A model generated the notes under the pieces. The model was not told the DNA's origin. It ran no database searches and worked only from the letters and a program-made list of their open reading frames with translations. DNA of 64,000 nucleotides from Usnea hakonensis (lineage: Eukaryota > Ascomycota > Lecanoromycetes > Lecanorales > Parmeliaceae). Each line of letters begins with the position of its first letter. Position 1 is the stretch's first letter. Location: NCBI GenBank assembly GCA_013423325.1, contig BLJB01000008.1, forward strand, positions 248,001 through 312,000. The letters run 5' to 3'. Positions 9,416 to 21,639 of the stretch are shown one piece after another. The position numbers were made by a program, and so were the translations under genes.

Positions 9416-11947
9416 TTTGGTAGAGTGTCAGCTTTGCAATTCTGGCAAACTGGACAAAATTGGGAAGAGAGGTTAGGTTGAAGGATGATATGTGCAGTTC
9501 AATGCCAGCATGTTGCCGGCGCATTTGAATTCTCAAGTGCGGGGCTGCTCTAATTATAGGCCGATTTGTTTTGATTCGTATGTGCTCGGGAAAAAGGGAG
9601 TGTCCCTTCGGGCGCCTTGGTGGCTTGATGCAGGGGGTGTTACTCTACAATCATGCGTGATTAGTAGAAGACGGTTCGGACGGCTAGTTCGATATGCAGG
9701 CACGGGTCGCTTCCAGGTTGCCAGACGATCGGCATTCGCGAATTTCAACTCCGGAAGCTCTTTTGTTTGGATAGGATTGGAAACGAGTCCTCATGTTCTC
9801 TTCAGATGATTTCTGGAGAAGCAAGTGGAGAAAGGAAATTGTATTTGCCGTGAAGGGGAAAAGAAATATTCACTCGTCGGAGTGTTCCGACGTCCAGATT
9901 TAATTCGAATATGGTGAGTTGAGAAAGGCACTCTCTAACTTGATTGCGCAATCGAGGTTCGCAACCGAAGGTATGATATACTGTCCCTACCTACCTGCAG
10001 TCTTTTGTCTCAAATCGGGCCGGGCGACGCTGTACGGACGGGCGCCATAAGTTTATTAGACAGCGCTAATAACAACCTCAGATCTAATATCGGAAGGCGC
10101 CTCTATGTATAGCGTGGGACTCGAGCTAGAACAATGTCCAGAAGAGCGTGGATGGGATTTTGTGGATCATTTCTCATCCGCGATAAGAGTAGCAGTAGAC
10201 CGTAAAGTATGATTCTACCGAGATGATGCTGAAGCTGAAAGCCAGTTGCACTTTCAAGCGCAATGAGTGTTTTCAAATGATTCTTTGGGCGTGTGGTTCC
10301 GATGTGAGATCTTTCCATGACGACGATACTCGCGATTTTAAGGTTACCTAGCTACCTTAAGGTAGTACCGAGAAGCGAGCTAAAGTGCCGAGACGTGGGT
10401 GCGATACTCGACTTAATTGGTGCGGCTATGTCAACCTTTGTATCATATCGGAGATGTGCAAAATTAGACACTCACTGCTACGTACAACCAAGACATTCTC
10501 GATATGCTTCAACTGCGCCGTTCCTGAAGTCAGATCGTGATAGTGATAGTGATGGTGACTGCTCCGCGGAGGACGGCCAACCTTTCGGCCATCTCCGGCA
10601 AAGATAAATTCTACGCTAATGCCTGACCCAAGTTGAATATCACAAGCGTTTTCTCGAAATGCTCCGATATAAAAAGGAGTAAATGAAAAGTAGAAATGGA
10701 AAACGAAATGCTGTTGCATGTAGCAAGACCTTGACATCTTCTCTTTCCTTCCTCCAAGTTCTAGCACGTGTAGTGACTGGATTCTATGCATTGTCAGAGC
10801 CTGACGATCACTCTCTTGCTCTCTTGCAATGAGATTGCGGGTGGATATCAGTGCAATGTGCAAAGCTACAAAAGGCGTGCAGGACAACAAGCATTTCAGT
10901 CCGAGAGACTCAAGAGAGAATTTGCAACTGATTATGATGAGAAGCGAACGAAAGAGGCGGGTGTTGGTGTCTGGCGCGTCAAGTACCACGCTCTCGGTAG
11001 CTGGCACACCTGTACAAGGCCGAAATCAATATAACTGTCTGGGAAGATGATGTACCATGTCTAATTGTCTCGTCTCAACTACAGTTCGTCTGCAGCACCA
11101 ATCCCATATACAAAATTTCACAGACCTTCTTGGGAACCCAATGTAAACAAACACCACACTCCCACCAACAACCACACTAGCGTCTCTTAAGCGAGCCAAA
11201 CCCTATTAAAATATCGAGCACTTTTAGGCACGGGGGCTGAAGAAAAGTGAATCAGAAACCCTAAATCGGTATAGCGCGTCGCTGGGTTGTGATGACGGCG
11301 TCATGATGAACGATTTTCGGTCGCGGGGGATACGGTGTAAATAAGTGGAGGCTGGTTTGCAAGCTGTGGGGGATAAGGCTGTGCGGTGTTTGGGTTGGCG
11401 GTGGTTGGGGAATGGTGTTTGTAGAGAAGGCTCGTTCGAAATCTATGAGTCTCAGACACTTTTTGCGCATTCAGAGGAGAAAATTTCTGACAGAGTCAAT
11501 CGGACGTTCGAGACTCTTCTCCTCTCCTAGATAGTAGCGTCATCGTCACATTCCTCCAACGATTGATGAATCCCAGCTTTTAAAGCGTAATCTGTGCGTG
11601 GAGGGAAAAAGCTGAAGACCTCACTGTGATTGTTAGGAGAAGCCTGAATATGCAGTGGAGACATTCGGTTTGGTGAGCGCTTGTGAGTCGCAGGATTATG
11701 TAAATGAGAGGTGTTGTTGTTGACTCAATTCAGACAATGTGTTATATTTGTAAGTTACGCTGTTCCTCGCCATGGCTATATCTCTCCACCAAGTCCATGC
11801 AAAACGATCAGAACATGGTATTTTAAATCAATCCCTAAACCCACAGGAACGAACGATACTATATGCAATATACGAAATCAGCTACTATGGCGAAGAAAAA
11901 GCCCCCTAATCTCCACCCCAACTCACACCCCTTACTTTACCTCTCCT
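9416..11947. other. Gene-poor intergenic region
   Basis: About 2.5 kb without a supported gene. The longest frames (193 codons on - at 10426-11007; 105 codons on + at 9492-9809) have no coding-like features. A perfect 14-bp palindrome (CTACCTTAAGGTAG) lies at 10352-10365, next to a second copy of the TTAAGGT half-site. Confidence 0.5.
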
Positions 11948-12220
11948 CTACCGCCCCCCCCCCAACCTACCCAAATATTCCCTCAACGACTCCCCATCCT
12001 TTGCTTTCCCCTTTTCCTTCTCACTCTCCTCCCCACTAGCTTTCGCCCCGCTCTCCTTCCTCGCCGCAATCTTCAACTGCGACACAGACTCTATGTTGAA
12101 ATCAGGTCCGCCGCACCAGGTGCAGCGGTAAGGGTGCTGGATGGTGGGGGAGGGGAGGAAGAGGGGGGTTGTTAGGGGTTGGGTTTTTCCGCATTCGTAT
12201 TTGAGGGTGTAGGTTGGCAT
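11948..12220 (-). CDS. Small CxxC-containing protein (90 aa)
   Basis: From ATG at 12220: MPTYTLKYECGKTQPL, then HPYRCTWCGGPDFNIESVSQ and a Lys/Glu-rich tail. The Cys pair in RCTWCGG plus the earlier Cys suggest a small zinc-ribbon or other metal-binding knuckle, but only three Cys are present. An in-frame ATG at 12325 would add 35 low-complexity residues; the later start is preferred because the sequence before it is repetitive and Pro/Thr/Asn-rich. Conserved-looking aromatic and Cys residues argue that it is real, yet the family is not recognised. Confidence 0.5.
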   Translation of the reverse strand: MPTYTLKYECGKTQPLTTPLFLPSPTIQHPYRCTWCGGPDFNIESVSQLKIAARKESGAKASGEESEKEKGKAKDGESLREYLGRLGGGR

Positions 12221-13228
12221 TTTGGGTGGTTGAATGATTGGTTTTATTGGATTGTTGATTGTGGTGATTGGTTGGGAATTGGTGGGATGGTTGGCTTGGG
12301 GGGTAAGATGGGTGGGTGGAGGCATGGTGAGGTATTAAAGGTGAGAGTTCGCAGAGGGGGATTGGCAAAGATGTTGTTGTGCTTTCTGTAAGGAATAGAG
12401 TGGGGTGTGGTATAGTGGCTTTGTTTGTTTGTTTGCGGTATTCGTTGTAGGTGCTATTGTTCTGTGAAAGAGAAGAGAAAAGCATTGTTCGCTCGTGGAA
12501 CCTGTTGGCCTTCTGGTCATGGACTGGGTAATGAAGGGATATGGCTCTAGTCTCAGGAACTGATAATATAGGAGACAGCTGTGAGAGATGGTTGTGTTTG
12601 AATTTCAGTGGACATAGAGGAAATAGGGGTTGGAAATAATAAGCGTCGTGGAATTTCTTTTGAAGTTGATGAAGTTTGCTTTGGGTTCGGGTTTGCTTTG
12701 TCTGTTCGCGATACAAAACATAAAGCTCCTAGGAAATGACACTCTGCTACAGCAATCACAAGGACTCTCGAATAGAGAGCCTTATAGCCCGTTACGCGAA
12801 CCGTATGCGTGTTTATCAGCAATATGAAAGGGTTTAGGCGAGAATGGAGCGGAGATATGCATGAAAGACACGAAGTGTGGATGGCTGCTTCAGGGAAAGA
12901 AGGGATCGCAAATTGTACGATAACGTACTCAAAATGGATAGCAACCTATTCCTCTGGAAAAGGAAGTCATCCAGCACTATCAGCGGTGTGCAGTATGGAC
13001 GATTCATCTATATATATTGGAAAGGCGCACTTTGAGCCGCTGCACAAGGTCAAAAACATTTGGGTCACTGGCGGAGTAGGCTTTATGTATAATCCAGAAA
13101 TCTTCTCAGATGATTAGCATCACTGACTTTTACTAGCGGAAGCTGGGGGACACGGCACCTGGCACAGACGTAGCTACGTCTCATCGCTACCTGGCAGTCT
13201 CCCTATACTTTTTGTAGCGATATCAGCT
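12221..13228. other. Intergenic region
   Basis: A 204-codon frame (minus, 12102-12716) is a shadow: His/Pro/Thr-rich and overlapping the small gene. A perfect 16-bp palindrome lies at 13166-13181. No other supported feature. Confidence 0.5.
13166..13181. repeat. 16-bp perfect palindrome
   Basis: AGACGTAGCTACGTCT, just past the 3' end of the phosphoesterase gene. It contains two ACGT-type cores and could be a regulator site; no further support. Confidence 0.5.
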
Positions 13229-15046
13229 TCAACTGACTACACAGCGTCTGCCTTCCTCTTCTTCTCCAGGGGTATCAACCACCGCTCCATTTTCAACAAG
13301 CACTAGTTCATCAATTCTGTTCGTGGCATATTCGACCCGCTTCCAAGTCTTCAAGCTCCCGGTATTCGTATCGAGTTCCCAAACCCGCGTTCGTCGGTGA
13401 AAACGCTTTCCGCCGAACGAACAATATCCCCCGAACCCACTGCCACCTCCATAGCATAGCCAAGGGCCAGGCCGAGGGGTTTTGTCGCCATCCTGCTGGG
13501 TTTGTTGTGGGAGCAGAGCGCAAAAGTCATTCACGTGATCGTGCCCACAGCCTAATACTGATATGCCTTCTTTGACCAAAGCGTCGTAGAAATGGGAATT
13601 GAAGCTAGGGCTCTCAGTTGGCTCCCTCCGATAGCCGTTACGTATACTAAGACGGCGGTATCCGAACTCAGGAAGAGGGATGTGTAGGAAAGCCAAAGAT
13701 AGGTAAAAGCGGTTGTCTTTATCCTTCTTCTTACGCGCGTTTCGTTGCGCTTGGGAAGCGTTTAAGAACCAGTCTATTTGGCTTTGCTTGATGGGGTCGT
13801 AGTCGGGATTGTATATCAAGCTCGGTATTTGACCGTGCGAATCCAGGAAATATAAAGTCGATAACGGGAGCTGTGACGGGGCGGGAGCTAGGACTTGAAG
13901 GTAGAAATTGCCTATGCCATCGACTTGCTCTGGGCCTGACTCGCAGAGGCTAAAGGGCAGATTTTCAAGTATTGACATCTGTGCAGCACCTATAATCCAG
14001 TCAGCAAAAAATGCACAGCTATCATTGGCAAGATGCAGCTTAAAGGATTGCATGACTGTCTTGCGGAGCAAAGCAGTCTACACCATTTGCGAGAGCGCGA
14101 AACCTCCGAGTATGTTGTCGGCCGCTAGCTCTGTGTGTTGGCTACTCTATGAAAGAAGTTACTCACGTGGTAATGCGTGGACGCCCTCACTATCATGATT
14201 GCCAAAGACGGCTGCGAATGGAATTGAACGTTCGATAATAGGGGCAACCACCTTAAAGAGAGCGGATTGGCTATCGGGGATATCGTGGTGCAACTGATCT
14301 CCAGTGAGAATCACAAGGTCTGCTTTCTCGATATCCAAGACCTTTCCAATGAATTGCACCGTAAGTGGGTCAGCCTCGCTCTCTGGTAGACGATTCCCAT
14401 GGGCATCAATAGCATCTTTGCAAACCCCGACACCAGTGACCATGTGCGTGTCAGAGATCTGGACAATCTTGAATTTGCCATCCTCCCTGACTCTCAAAGC
14501 CGCCGAAGCATCTGGTGTCGGCTTGACCCTGCCGCGGAGTACGCTTAGTCTTGCAACGGGTACCTTTGGCTGGGCGTTAAGTTGGAGCGATGATCGCATG
14601 AGAGTCCATTGCGGTCGTGGGTCAACGGCATCCACACCAAAAAGAACGTCCACCTCTGTCACAGCCTGGTCAATCTTGCCAGAGAACTTGCTTCTCAGCA
14701 CCCAGATTCCGCCAGGTCGGCTCTCCCATAAACGATCTGAGCTTGGGTTGGGCTCGCCAATTCTGATATCCATAACCAGCAGGTCCTCAGCTACAAGATC
14801 TTCCTCATTCGCTAGAGCTACATACAACGATGCACGCTGCTGAGATGTATATAGATATAGATCTTTCTCTACGCGGTGCCATATGCGCGGGTCCAATTCA
14901 CAGGTGGAAGGAGGAATCGTTGGAGAGAAGATGCACACGGTCAGATCCGTGACAACTGGGTGAGCAACAACGGTCGTGTTATGGGAGTTGGACGACGTCG
15001 CCACTTTGGAGGGAAAGACCCCGAAAAACTCAAGAGTACGAAGCAT
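13229..15046 (-). CDS. Calcineurin-like metallophosphoesterase, Dcr2 type (546 aa)
   Basis: Two exons, 15046-14167 and 13989-13229, phase-1 intron of 177 nt with GTGAGT donor and ATTATAG acceptor. The C-terminal two thirds carry the metallophosphoesterase motifs in order: QISDTH (D199, H201), LTGDQ (D250), FGNHDSEG (N283, H284), LHIPLPEF (H396) and GCGHDHVND (H443, H445), which ligate two metal ions. The N-terminal 190 residues match the beta-rich region of yeast Dcr2/Sia1-like proteins. Yeast Dcr2 acts in the unfolded protein response and at START of the cell cycle; the same role here is inferred from family only. No N-terminal membrane anchor or signal peptide is obvious. A charged insert (KKKDKD, about 380) lies before the last motifs. 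Confidence 0.85.
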
Positions 15047-15405
15047 TATAGCTAGTACTGCTGATGCAATTGCAATCTAAGCCATAGGAGCACATGTGAA
15101 GCCAGCGTTGGACTCTAGTTCAGGGTGAAATCGATGAGACGGTGACGAGTTGACGGTCCCTATGGTCTCTTCGTTGTTCTATCTAAGGCTCTTTGTTCTC
15201 AGTTATGGATGCCTTGAAAGGGGAAAGAAGATCTACTATCCGCAAAGATTGGGTTTATTCTGGCTAGTGGACGTATGGAAGTCTGCACCGAAAGTCCTGC
15301 CACGAAGCCCTAACCCTATCTTCGGAAGACGGCCCCAGTTTTGGGTGTAGAGCATTATCCGAAGAGCCTTGGCATGTTGCAGGACATTTGGTGCAGACCT
15401 CCGTA
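15047..15405. other. Intergenic region
   Basis: Upstream sequence of the phosphoesterase gene; no supported feature. Confidence 0.5.
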
Positions 15406-16762
15406 CTAGCTATTAAATAATATAGTAGTCCTAATAATATAATATTTAAAAGATATGTTATAATATAGTAACTTATATCGCGATATAAAGTGAATAACTA
15501 TTAAAATAAAATGGGAGCTTAATTGAACATCGAAGGCACACAAGGAGCGACGCCCAAGGGAATATCTCCCCACTACCACGAACGCAGCGAAAGCATCAAC
15601 GTCTCGTCTTGCCCTACGAAGCCTTAGCATATTATCAAACATGGACTGATGGAACCAGGGCTCACCAATCTTATGCGCCGTGCCGGCTTTATCGTTCTGA
15701 ATGCAAATCTCATTGACTGCCTCAGCCGCCATCCACATCTCATGCCAAGAGCTGATATCAGCTTCGCCTTCCTCGAGATCGATGACCGCAGTGCAGAGTC
15801 CCGTGGCTGTTTCGGAAGACGTGTCAGTTTCATCGAGCACTCAAGGTAGGAGTCCACTTCGCAGAAACACTGAGAAAGCAGAGGAATGACGAAATGCGTG
15901 CGTACCGCTTGCTACTCTCTTTGGAACTATCAAATTTCTTATGCGAGTCGGATCTCTTTTTCGGACGAAAGAAACGCGGGATTTGCCGGTCTGCATGGTT
16001 CCCATTAGGTTCAAACAGGCTGCTATGTCTGGAGGGGCTAGGCCGGGCTCGCATTTTACGGTCGGGCTATAGGACGAGACTTTGACCTTGAGCCCAGAAT
16101 GTCTGCCTAGAAGCGTGATGTTAAGTCGAGATAGTTAAAAGAGGATAAAGATAGATCTCTCGGATCTGGAAAATAAGTAAGGCCTAATACGGACCTACAC
16201 CAGGATAAACACCACCAATCGACTCGTAAACCGTCTTCGTCACATCCCTGAATACGCATTTGTCCAGGATTGATTTCGCAGCCGTCGAGATGTCATGGTT
16301 AGTTGCAGTATCAGAACCAAAACTATTCATAATGTCGACATCGATAGCGCAGAGGCCATCATCTACATGGGAAGAATTAGCAGCAACTGGAGTGATGTTA
16401 CTAAGATATACAGGGCTGATCTTACCACTCAGGTAGCGATACGGTAAGGGACGTTCAAAGGTGCCCACTGTCCGTGCCCCAAAAGAGAGAATTCTAGAAT
16501 CTGTAGGGATTCTTTTCCAAACCTCGTCACAGCTCGTTTTATTCAAGTTGTATCCATATCTTTGGCCTACGCAGTTGACTTCACCAGAAGTTGCGTTGAC
16601 AAGGTCAGCATAATTAGCAATTTTCGAGAGATTCAGAAATTGAAGAGTCGGTGGGTTCGAGGGCACTGGGATTTTGATCACTGGATCGAGGGCAGCGGGC
16701 GATAGCCCGTGAGATTCTGTGATAAACGCGAGTGATAGCAGGAATGCTGTCAAGCAAGACAT
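15406..16762 (-). CDS. Secreted protein with two copies of a fungal Cys domain (366 aa model)
   Basis: Four exons: 16762-16426, 16362-16201, 16106-15906 and 15806-15406. All introns are phase 1 (63, 94 and 99 nt), with CTTAAC/CTGAC/CTAAT branch sites, and total 367 codons. MSCLTAFLLSLAFITESHG is a signal peptide. Repeat 1 runs from VNCVGQRYG through SCDEVWKRIP, LPYRYLS, DDGLCAID and ILDKCV. Repeat 2 runs from VKCEPG through ACLNLMGTM, ATGLCTAVIDLEE and AVNEIC to HKIG. The repeats share C...C...GLC...C spacing typical of a family of fungal secreted proteins of unknown function. Because the first intron is 63 nt and stop-free, it could be misread as coding; ending exon 2 at a TAG (16184) instead would give a one-domain protein. 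The last about 35 residues are encoded by AT-rich DNA and may not be native. Confidence 0.6.
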
Positions 16763-17921
16763 ATCAGACTGACAGACTGAATATGTCGAGTCAGACTGTA
16801 GGATTGCGCTCTGAGAAACCCTGAACGTATAATTCCAGATGAAGATCCTTTATATTCGCAACAGTGGCAACTTTTAAATCCTTTGAGAGCTACGTGTGTA
16901 GTCGCGGAAAGCGTCTCGCGTATGACTTCAGCGCCAACAGAGAAACAGTAAGAATCGCGCCAAGCGAATAGGTGCGCAAATATTCTACGTGACTCGGCAG
17001 AGTCAGAGCGACTGACCCGCTATGCGGGAAAAACCCAAGCTAAGTATAAGGTAGAGATAGAGAGAGGGCACCAGTAAAAGTTCCCCTCACCCTTGGGAAT
17101 CTCAGTGAGCTCCTGGATCCTCTTGTGCTCGACAAGATCAGAGTTGCAAAATGTAGATAGGAACAGTACTTGTGAGTGTCCAAAGAATCCGCTCACGTAG
17201 AAGGTTCTCCACGGCCTAATGGCCGCTTACGCGACCTGATTAACTTTACAAATGTACTTTCATCGTTCCTCTTGCAGCTCACTTAGACAGAACTGAGCAA
17301 GGACTCTACTCAGTCGGTCTATTGGCCGTTTGCTCAGAACCGCATGTTTTGAACCTAAAGAGCCCAGATGTACACAGCGTGTAGCGGGAACACAGCTAGA
17401 GACTTGCGAGCACCATGGAGATGAGAAGATTTAGTTGTGCGAGCAATTGAATCCTTCCTCTTCGTCCGTGAGGCGTTTCAGGTGTATGAGGATATTCGCC
17501 ACACGAAAAGACAACACTTTTTGCATTGTCTAGAAAGAACCCGAGGCCTTGGATTGCTATAAAAGTGGTATTCAGCGGGAAACCGTATTAGGCAAAAGCA
17601 GCAGAGACATCGCAAAGCGGTGACGGCCGGACAAAGCACCATCCTTCCGCATACATCCACTCATCTTCCAGGCCTTGAGGGAACTCGCTGAGAATTGCGA
17701 GCATACCTTTGCAACGCAGTCACTCAAGTCCTGTATACATGTCGTCTTCCAAAAAAACGGCTTATCGACCTAGACCTGGGCCTAAAGTTCAATCACGCAT
17801 CCATTTGTCGAGCTGTAATGCGGCTACGGGACATCCCCACTCGATGACGATACGTGTGATTAAAGCTAGTTAGGGAGTGGACTGCTCTGGGCCTTTGGCC
17901 TGTCCCGCAGTATAATTGACT

Positions 17922-17952
<31 letters not shown>

Positions 17953-18239
17953 CTGTCGAGCTGTAATTTAATCTTCCTACTTTGACTTTGTTGTATCTGG
18001 ACTGGGGGCCAAAGATGACTAGGCTCTGCCTCTTTACATCATATTTTGTTTGTGTGTGAAAGAATATTGTTTTAAAGAGTAACAAACAGCCTCTTATGAA
18101 TCGCCTCGGACAGCCCCGAGTTTTAGCCGAGAATAGCGCCTCGGCCTTAACCATAAACTCCGTCCCCGATCAAATATCATCACCGTTGCCCATCCTCACT
18201 AACCACCCATCAAAAATCCACCTCCATCCACCCACAAAA
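16763..18239. other. Intergenic region
   Basis: Divergent promoter region between the secreted protein gene and COX17. It holds a CT microsatellite at 17922-17949. No gene supported. Confidence 0.5.
17922..17949. repeat. (CT)n microsatellite
   Basis: About 14 consecutive CT units followed by TTTTT, about 300 bp upstream of the COX17 ATG; such CT tracts are common in fungal promoters. Confidence 0.85.
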
Positions 18240-18683
18240 ATGTCATCAACAGCCTTCTCCTCCTCATCAACAAGTACGCCCCTTCCCTCCGCCCTTCCCC
18301 CCCCGCGATCCAAACCTCCCCACTAAACTAACCCTCCCACCGCCAGCCCCCCCCACAGCCGCCAACCTATCCACAGACCTCAAACCGCCCGGCGAAGCAG
18401 CTTCGAAAGTCAAGGTATGCAGTTCCCCATTCCCCCATCCCAAATTCTCAATCCCCATTCCCCAAGCCCCCAACCCCCCGTCTCCGCCGCCAATCCAATC
18501 CAATCCTCTCCAAGCTAACAAATCCTACCACCACGCAAGCCCTGCTGCGTCTGCAAAGACGAAAAAGCCACACGGGACGAATGTATGCTTTTCAGCACCA
18601 GTAGCGATCCGCAAGAAGCGTGCGCGAGTACGGTGGAGAAGTATCGGAGTTGTATGAAGGGTTTTGGGTTTAACATTGCGTGA
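18240..18683 (+). CDS. COX17: Cytochrome c oxidase copper chaperone Cox17 (81 aa)
   Basis: Three exons: 18240-18273, 18347-18414 and 18540-18683; phases agree and give 81 residues, the usual length. The last exon encodes the whole functional domain: PCCVCKDEK with the copper-binding Cys pair (C36, C37), and two CX9C pairs (C39-C49 and C62-C72) that form the coiled-coil-helix-coiled-coil-helix fold oxidised by Mia40 in the mitochondrial intermembrane space. It delivers Cu(I) to Sco1 and Cox11 for cytochrome c oxidase assembly. The N-terminus (residues 1-34) is Ser/Thr/Pro-rich and variable, as usual. The first half of the locus is very C-rich on the coding strand, and the 3' flank is purine-rich. 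It is convergent with ALG6, 278 bp apart. Confidence 0.93.
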
Positions 18684-18961
18684 AGAAGAAGATGAAGAGG
18701 AGGGCGGGGTTACAGGGAGGAAGGGAGGGAAAGGAAGGGGGAGAGATGGGGAAGAGGGGGATGTATGATAGGAACGTGGAGTGGCAAAAGCGCGCATGGC
18801 ATGGGTGTTGATTGCATTATTGAGGGCGTCGAGGGCTGCATTAGATTGGGGAAAGACTCTCTACTCTAGGGTGTAAATATTTGTGCTTCTATGTGGACGC
18901 AACGGAGCGGCTGTACAGCAGTTGGGTATCTTCAAACATGTGCGCCGCCCTCGGGACATAC

Positions 18962-20935
18962 TCACGACTTTTTCGGCGTCTTTGCACTTCTTAAACTTTT
19001 CCCCTTGCTCTCATTCGTTTCAGGACTCGACGGCAGCTTCACATCATTCCCCTCCGTCACCTGACCCATTTTTGCGCGAAATTCAAACCACTCTCTTAGA
19101 ATATCACTTCGCAGCAAAAGCTGCCACGTACACCACAGGTAGCAGATGCCGAAACCCCCCGCTCCAACAATCGCATTCAGGACAATCCAAAGATCTGGCT
19201 TTCCTTTTGGAGGCTCAATGAAACCCTCTGCAAAGTGCCATCCAATCATCAGGGCATAGAAGCCGAGGTGCAGAGCCGCTGTTGACAGCCGAATGCCGCT
19301 CTTCTTCGCCTGATTCCCAAAATAAAGATCTAGGCTAGTGGGCGGTAATCCCATCAGATAAGCCCATAGTAGTGAGAGCACGAAATAGGGGACCCTCAAC
19401 TCGTCCTTTTTCAACAGCGGAAAGAGCGTCCATACGGCAAGCATGTTTGCCCATCCGATCCATGCTCGCATCTCGACACCCAGACCGCCATCTCCACCGA
19501 GCATCATCGTCATTGGTAGCAGCGGGAGCAACACGCTTTTCTCATGTACCTGGAATGAGCACAAGAAGAATCCCCACGCAGTGCTAGCAACAGCCCACGG
19601 AATCAGGTCTTTCCTGGGAAAGGTGGATATTGTCATGCACGCGGGTAGTATGGCGACGATTGTAGCTAATAGCGAAACGCGCTGCAGAAGTGGGATAGGG
19701 TACGTGTTGAGCTTGTGAAGCGTATGGATAGCGCACCAGACATTGGCAACCTTGTCCTCGAAGAGGCCGCGGGAAAAAGGGAAGACGCGATGGATACTTT
19801 GTGTGAATTGTAAGAGAAGAGAGTCAAGGTAGGAGTTTGAGCCTATGTACGGCAAGATTTGCTGGAAGAGAGGGTTGACTTGTCGATCTACAAGGTCAAG
19901 AGGCGGTGAAATCCCTCTATAGCTATCGTAGAGAGAGCCGAGTAGTAAAGGCGCGAACACCAGGGCGAAAGAAAGCATAGTAGCAATAGCTATTCCGATA
20001 AAGCGGCCAATGTGTAGCTTGGGGAGGAGGCAGACGCCGACGAGGTAGGCAAATATTGCTGGAGCGTAGTATAAAGCCATCTGCTTGAAGCATATGGCGG
20101 AGACAAAAAAGACACAGGCCCACATGTACCGATCTGAGAGCAGACGTGACATGCTGGCCACCACAGCTCCGAGCATGACGGTATTATACTGAAAATGCGC
20201 GTGGTCGATCAGGATCGTCGCAGGCTGCATAAGTACAGCCGTCAGAGCTATGGAGCTCTCCCATTTGCTGACGCCTCGCTGTTGAGCTAGATCTCGGTTG
20301 AAGACGATTACCGCTGGTATGTACAGGACGTATTCGGATACGATGACCGTGGCTCGCATGAAGACTTTGAGAAGCTGTTCTTCGGTCCCTCGGGAGGTAT
20401 AGAGGGCGAACCAAGACGGGTTGAACAAAGAGCCACTGATATTTCAATCAGCAATGTGTAAGTGAAGCGCATGGCAGTCCTCACATCTTTCCAAGAAGCC
20501 AGCTATGATACGCAGTCAAGGGAGGGTAATCTAGGCCCCAGTACTGCAGATCGTAGAAGTACCATTCTGACATCGGCAGCTCCGTGGTAATTTCCATCCA
20601 GTGCCTCTGGGCCTCATAGTCACCGTACATCGGAGGAGTCTGAAAGCCTTAAAGAAGTAAGCCACAGCCTAGGATGTGATTGGAGTACCCGTACCAGAGT
20701 AGCCCCAAAGTCCTGCACACCATCGAAACAAACCAACGATCATCAAGACCAACGGTAGAATCACCCATTGCGATGTGTTCTTTCTTGCCGGCCAGAAAAA
20801 GGCAACTAAAGGAAATGCCGGACTTTGGGCGCCTGGCTTCTTCTCTGGTCTTGCGAGCTCATTACTCGAGACTTGGGGTGAAGATTCTCCACTTCTCTTC
20901 TTCCTATCCTTATATGTTGAATTGGGGGCTGGCAT
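18962..20935 (-). CDS. ALG6: Dolichyl-P-Glc:Man9GlcNAc2-PP-dolichol alpha-1,3-glucosyltransferase (625 aa)
   Basis: Three exons: 20935-20695, 20647-20485 and 20435-18962, with introns of 47 and 49 nt; the joins restore YSGFQTPPMYGDYEAQRHWM and LLGKIGSLFNPSWF, both strongly conserved in ALG6/ALG8 glucosyltransferases. The protein adds the first glucose to the lipid-linked Man9GlcNAc2 oligosaccharide in the ER lumen during N-glycan assembly. Other visible family segments are LQYWGLDYPPLTAYHSW, DHAHFQYN and FQVHEKSVLLPLLP. About eleven hydrophobic helices are present. It is longer than many homologues because of an about 55-residue polar N-terminal extension and a polar C-terminus. The start ATG at 20935 is the first in frame. 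A GTGAGT directly upstream leaves open an additional 5' exon. Confidence 0.9.
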
Positions 20936-21639
20936 ACTCACAGGCAGTCCTGCGAGGCGGTAGGAGTTGCAATTGGATGATTGACTCGAGGGAAGTCGCG
21001 ACGCGGATTTTGATAGGGCTGAAGCTAGTGTTTCCTTAGCTCGAGCTCAAGCTCCCGCGGCCCCGCCCCGCACGAAAATTTTTACTGATAAACTCGAAAA
21101 TTTCCTCCAGTCTTCTCATCAACCTTCTCAATCTTGCACATCCTGCATTTTTCTCATACCCATCAGTTCTGAGGGCTTCACACTTCTTAAACTCTACATC
21201 TACAGATATAAATCCAGACATACATACTAATTATCGTCGCAGACGAATCAGTGGGATCATTCAGTGGATTACGTGGGTTCTTCTTGACTGACCTGTGGGC
21301 TCGTGGGTTCGTGAGCTTCATTCTGACCATTGACTCCATACCGTGACCTTGAGCTTTCATACACATACAAGGACTTCTATCCGAAGTCACACACTGTGGG
21401 CTTGTGTACTAGACAGAGGCTTGCCGCACCTAAGCAAATTCAAGCACTTGAATCTGAGGGTCATTGACACCGAGGGCAAATCGCACACACATCTACTACC
21501 ACAAGGTAAGTAACTTCGACTGTGTTCAACGCATCAAGCGCGCTCCCCCAACTCATTTTTTTCATCCATCTCTATCCTAGCATGATCCTATGATCTAAGC
21601 TGATTCTGCGTTCGACCACGCTAGTCAGAAAATTTCGCA
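20936..21639. other. Divergent promoter region between ALG6 and the nucleolin gene
   Basis: Holds the 5' leader of the nucleolin-like gene with a probable leader intron (21506-21624). Otherwise no gene. Confidence 0.6.
21506..21624 (+). other. Probable 5'-UTR intron of the nucleolin-like gene
   Basis: Donor GTAAGT at 21506, branch-like GCTGATT at about 21599 and acceptor CTAG ending at 21624, just 15 bp before the ATG at 21640. Leader introns are frequent in highly expressed fungal ribosome-biogenesis genes. Inferred from splice signals only. Confidence 0.6.

Noticed and set aside
10426..11007. 193-codon minus-strand frame
   Set aside because: No family-like segments or signal sequence, atypical composition, no neighbouring exons.
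12102..12716. 204-codon minus-strand frame rich in His, Pro and Thr
   Set aside because: Low-complexity reading that overlaps the better-supported small CxxC protein; no domain.
15150..15350. 66-codon plus-strand frame starting MTVPMVSSLFYLRLF
   Set aside because: Hydrophobic start resembles a signal peptide, but the remainder lacks coding features and overlaps the promoter region of the phosphoesterase gene.
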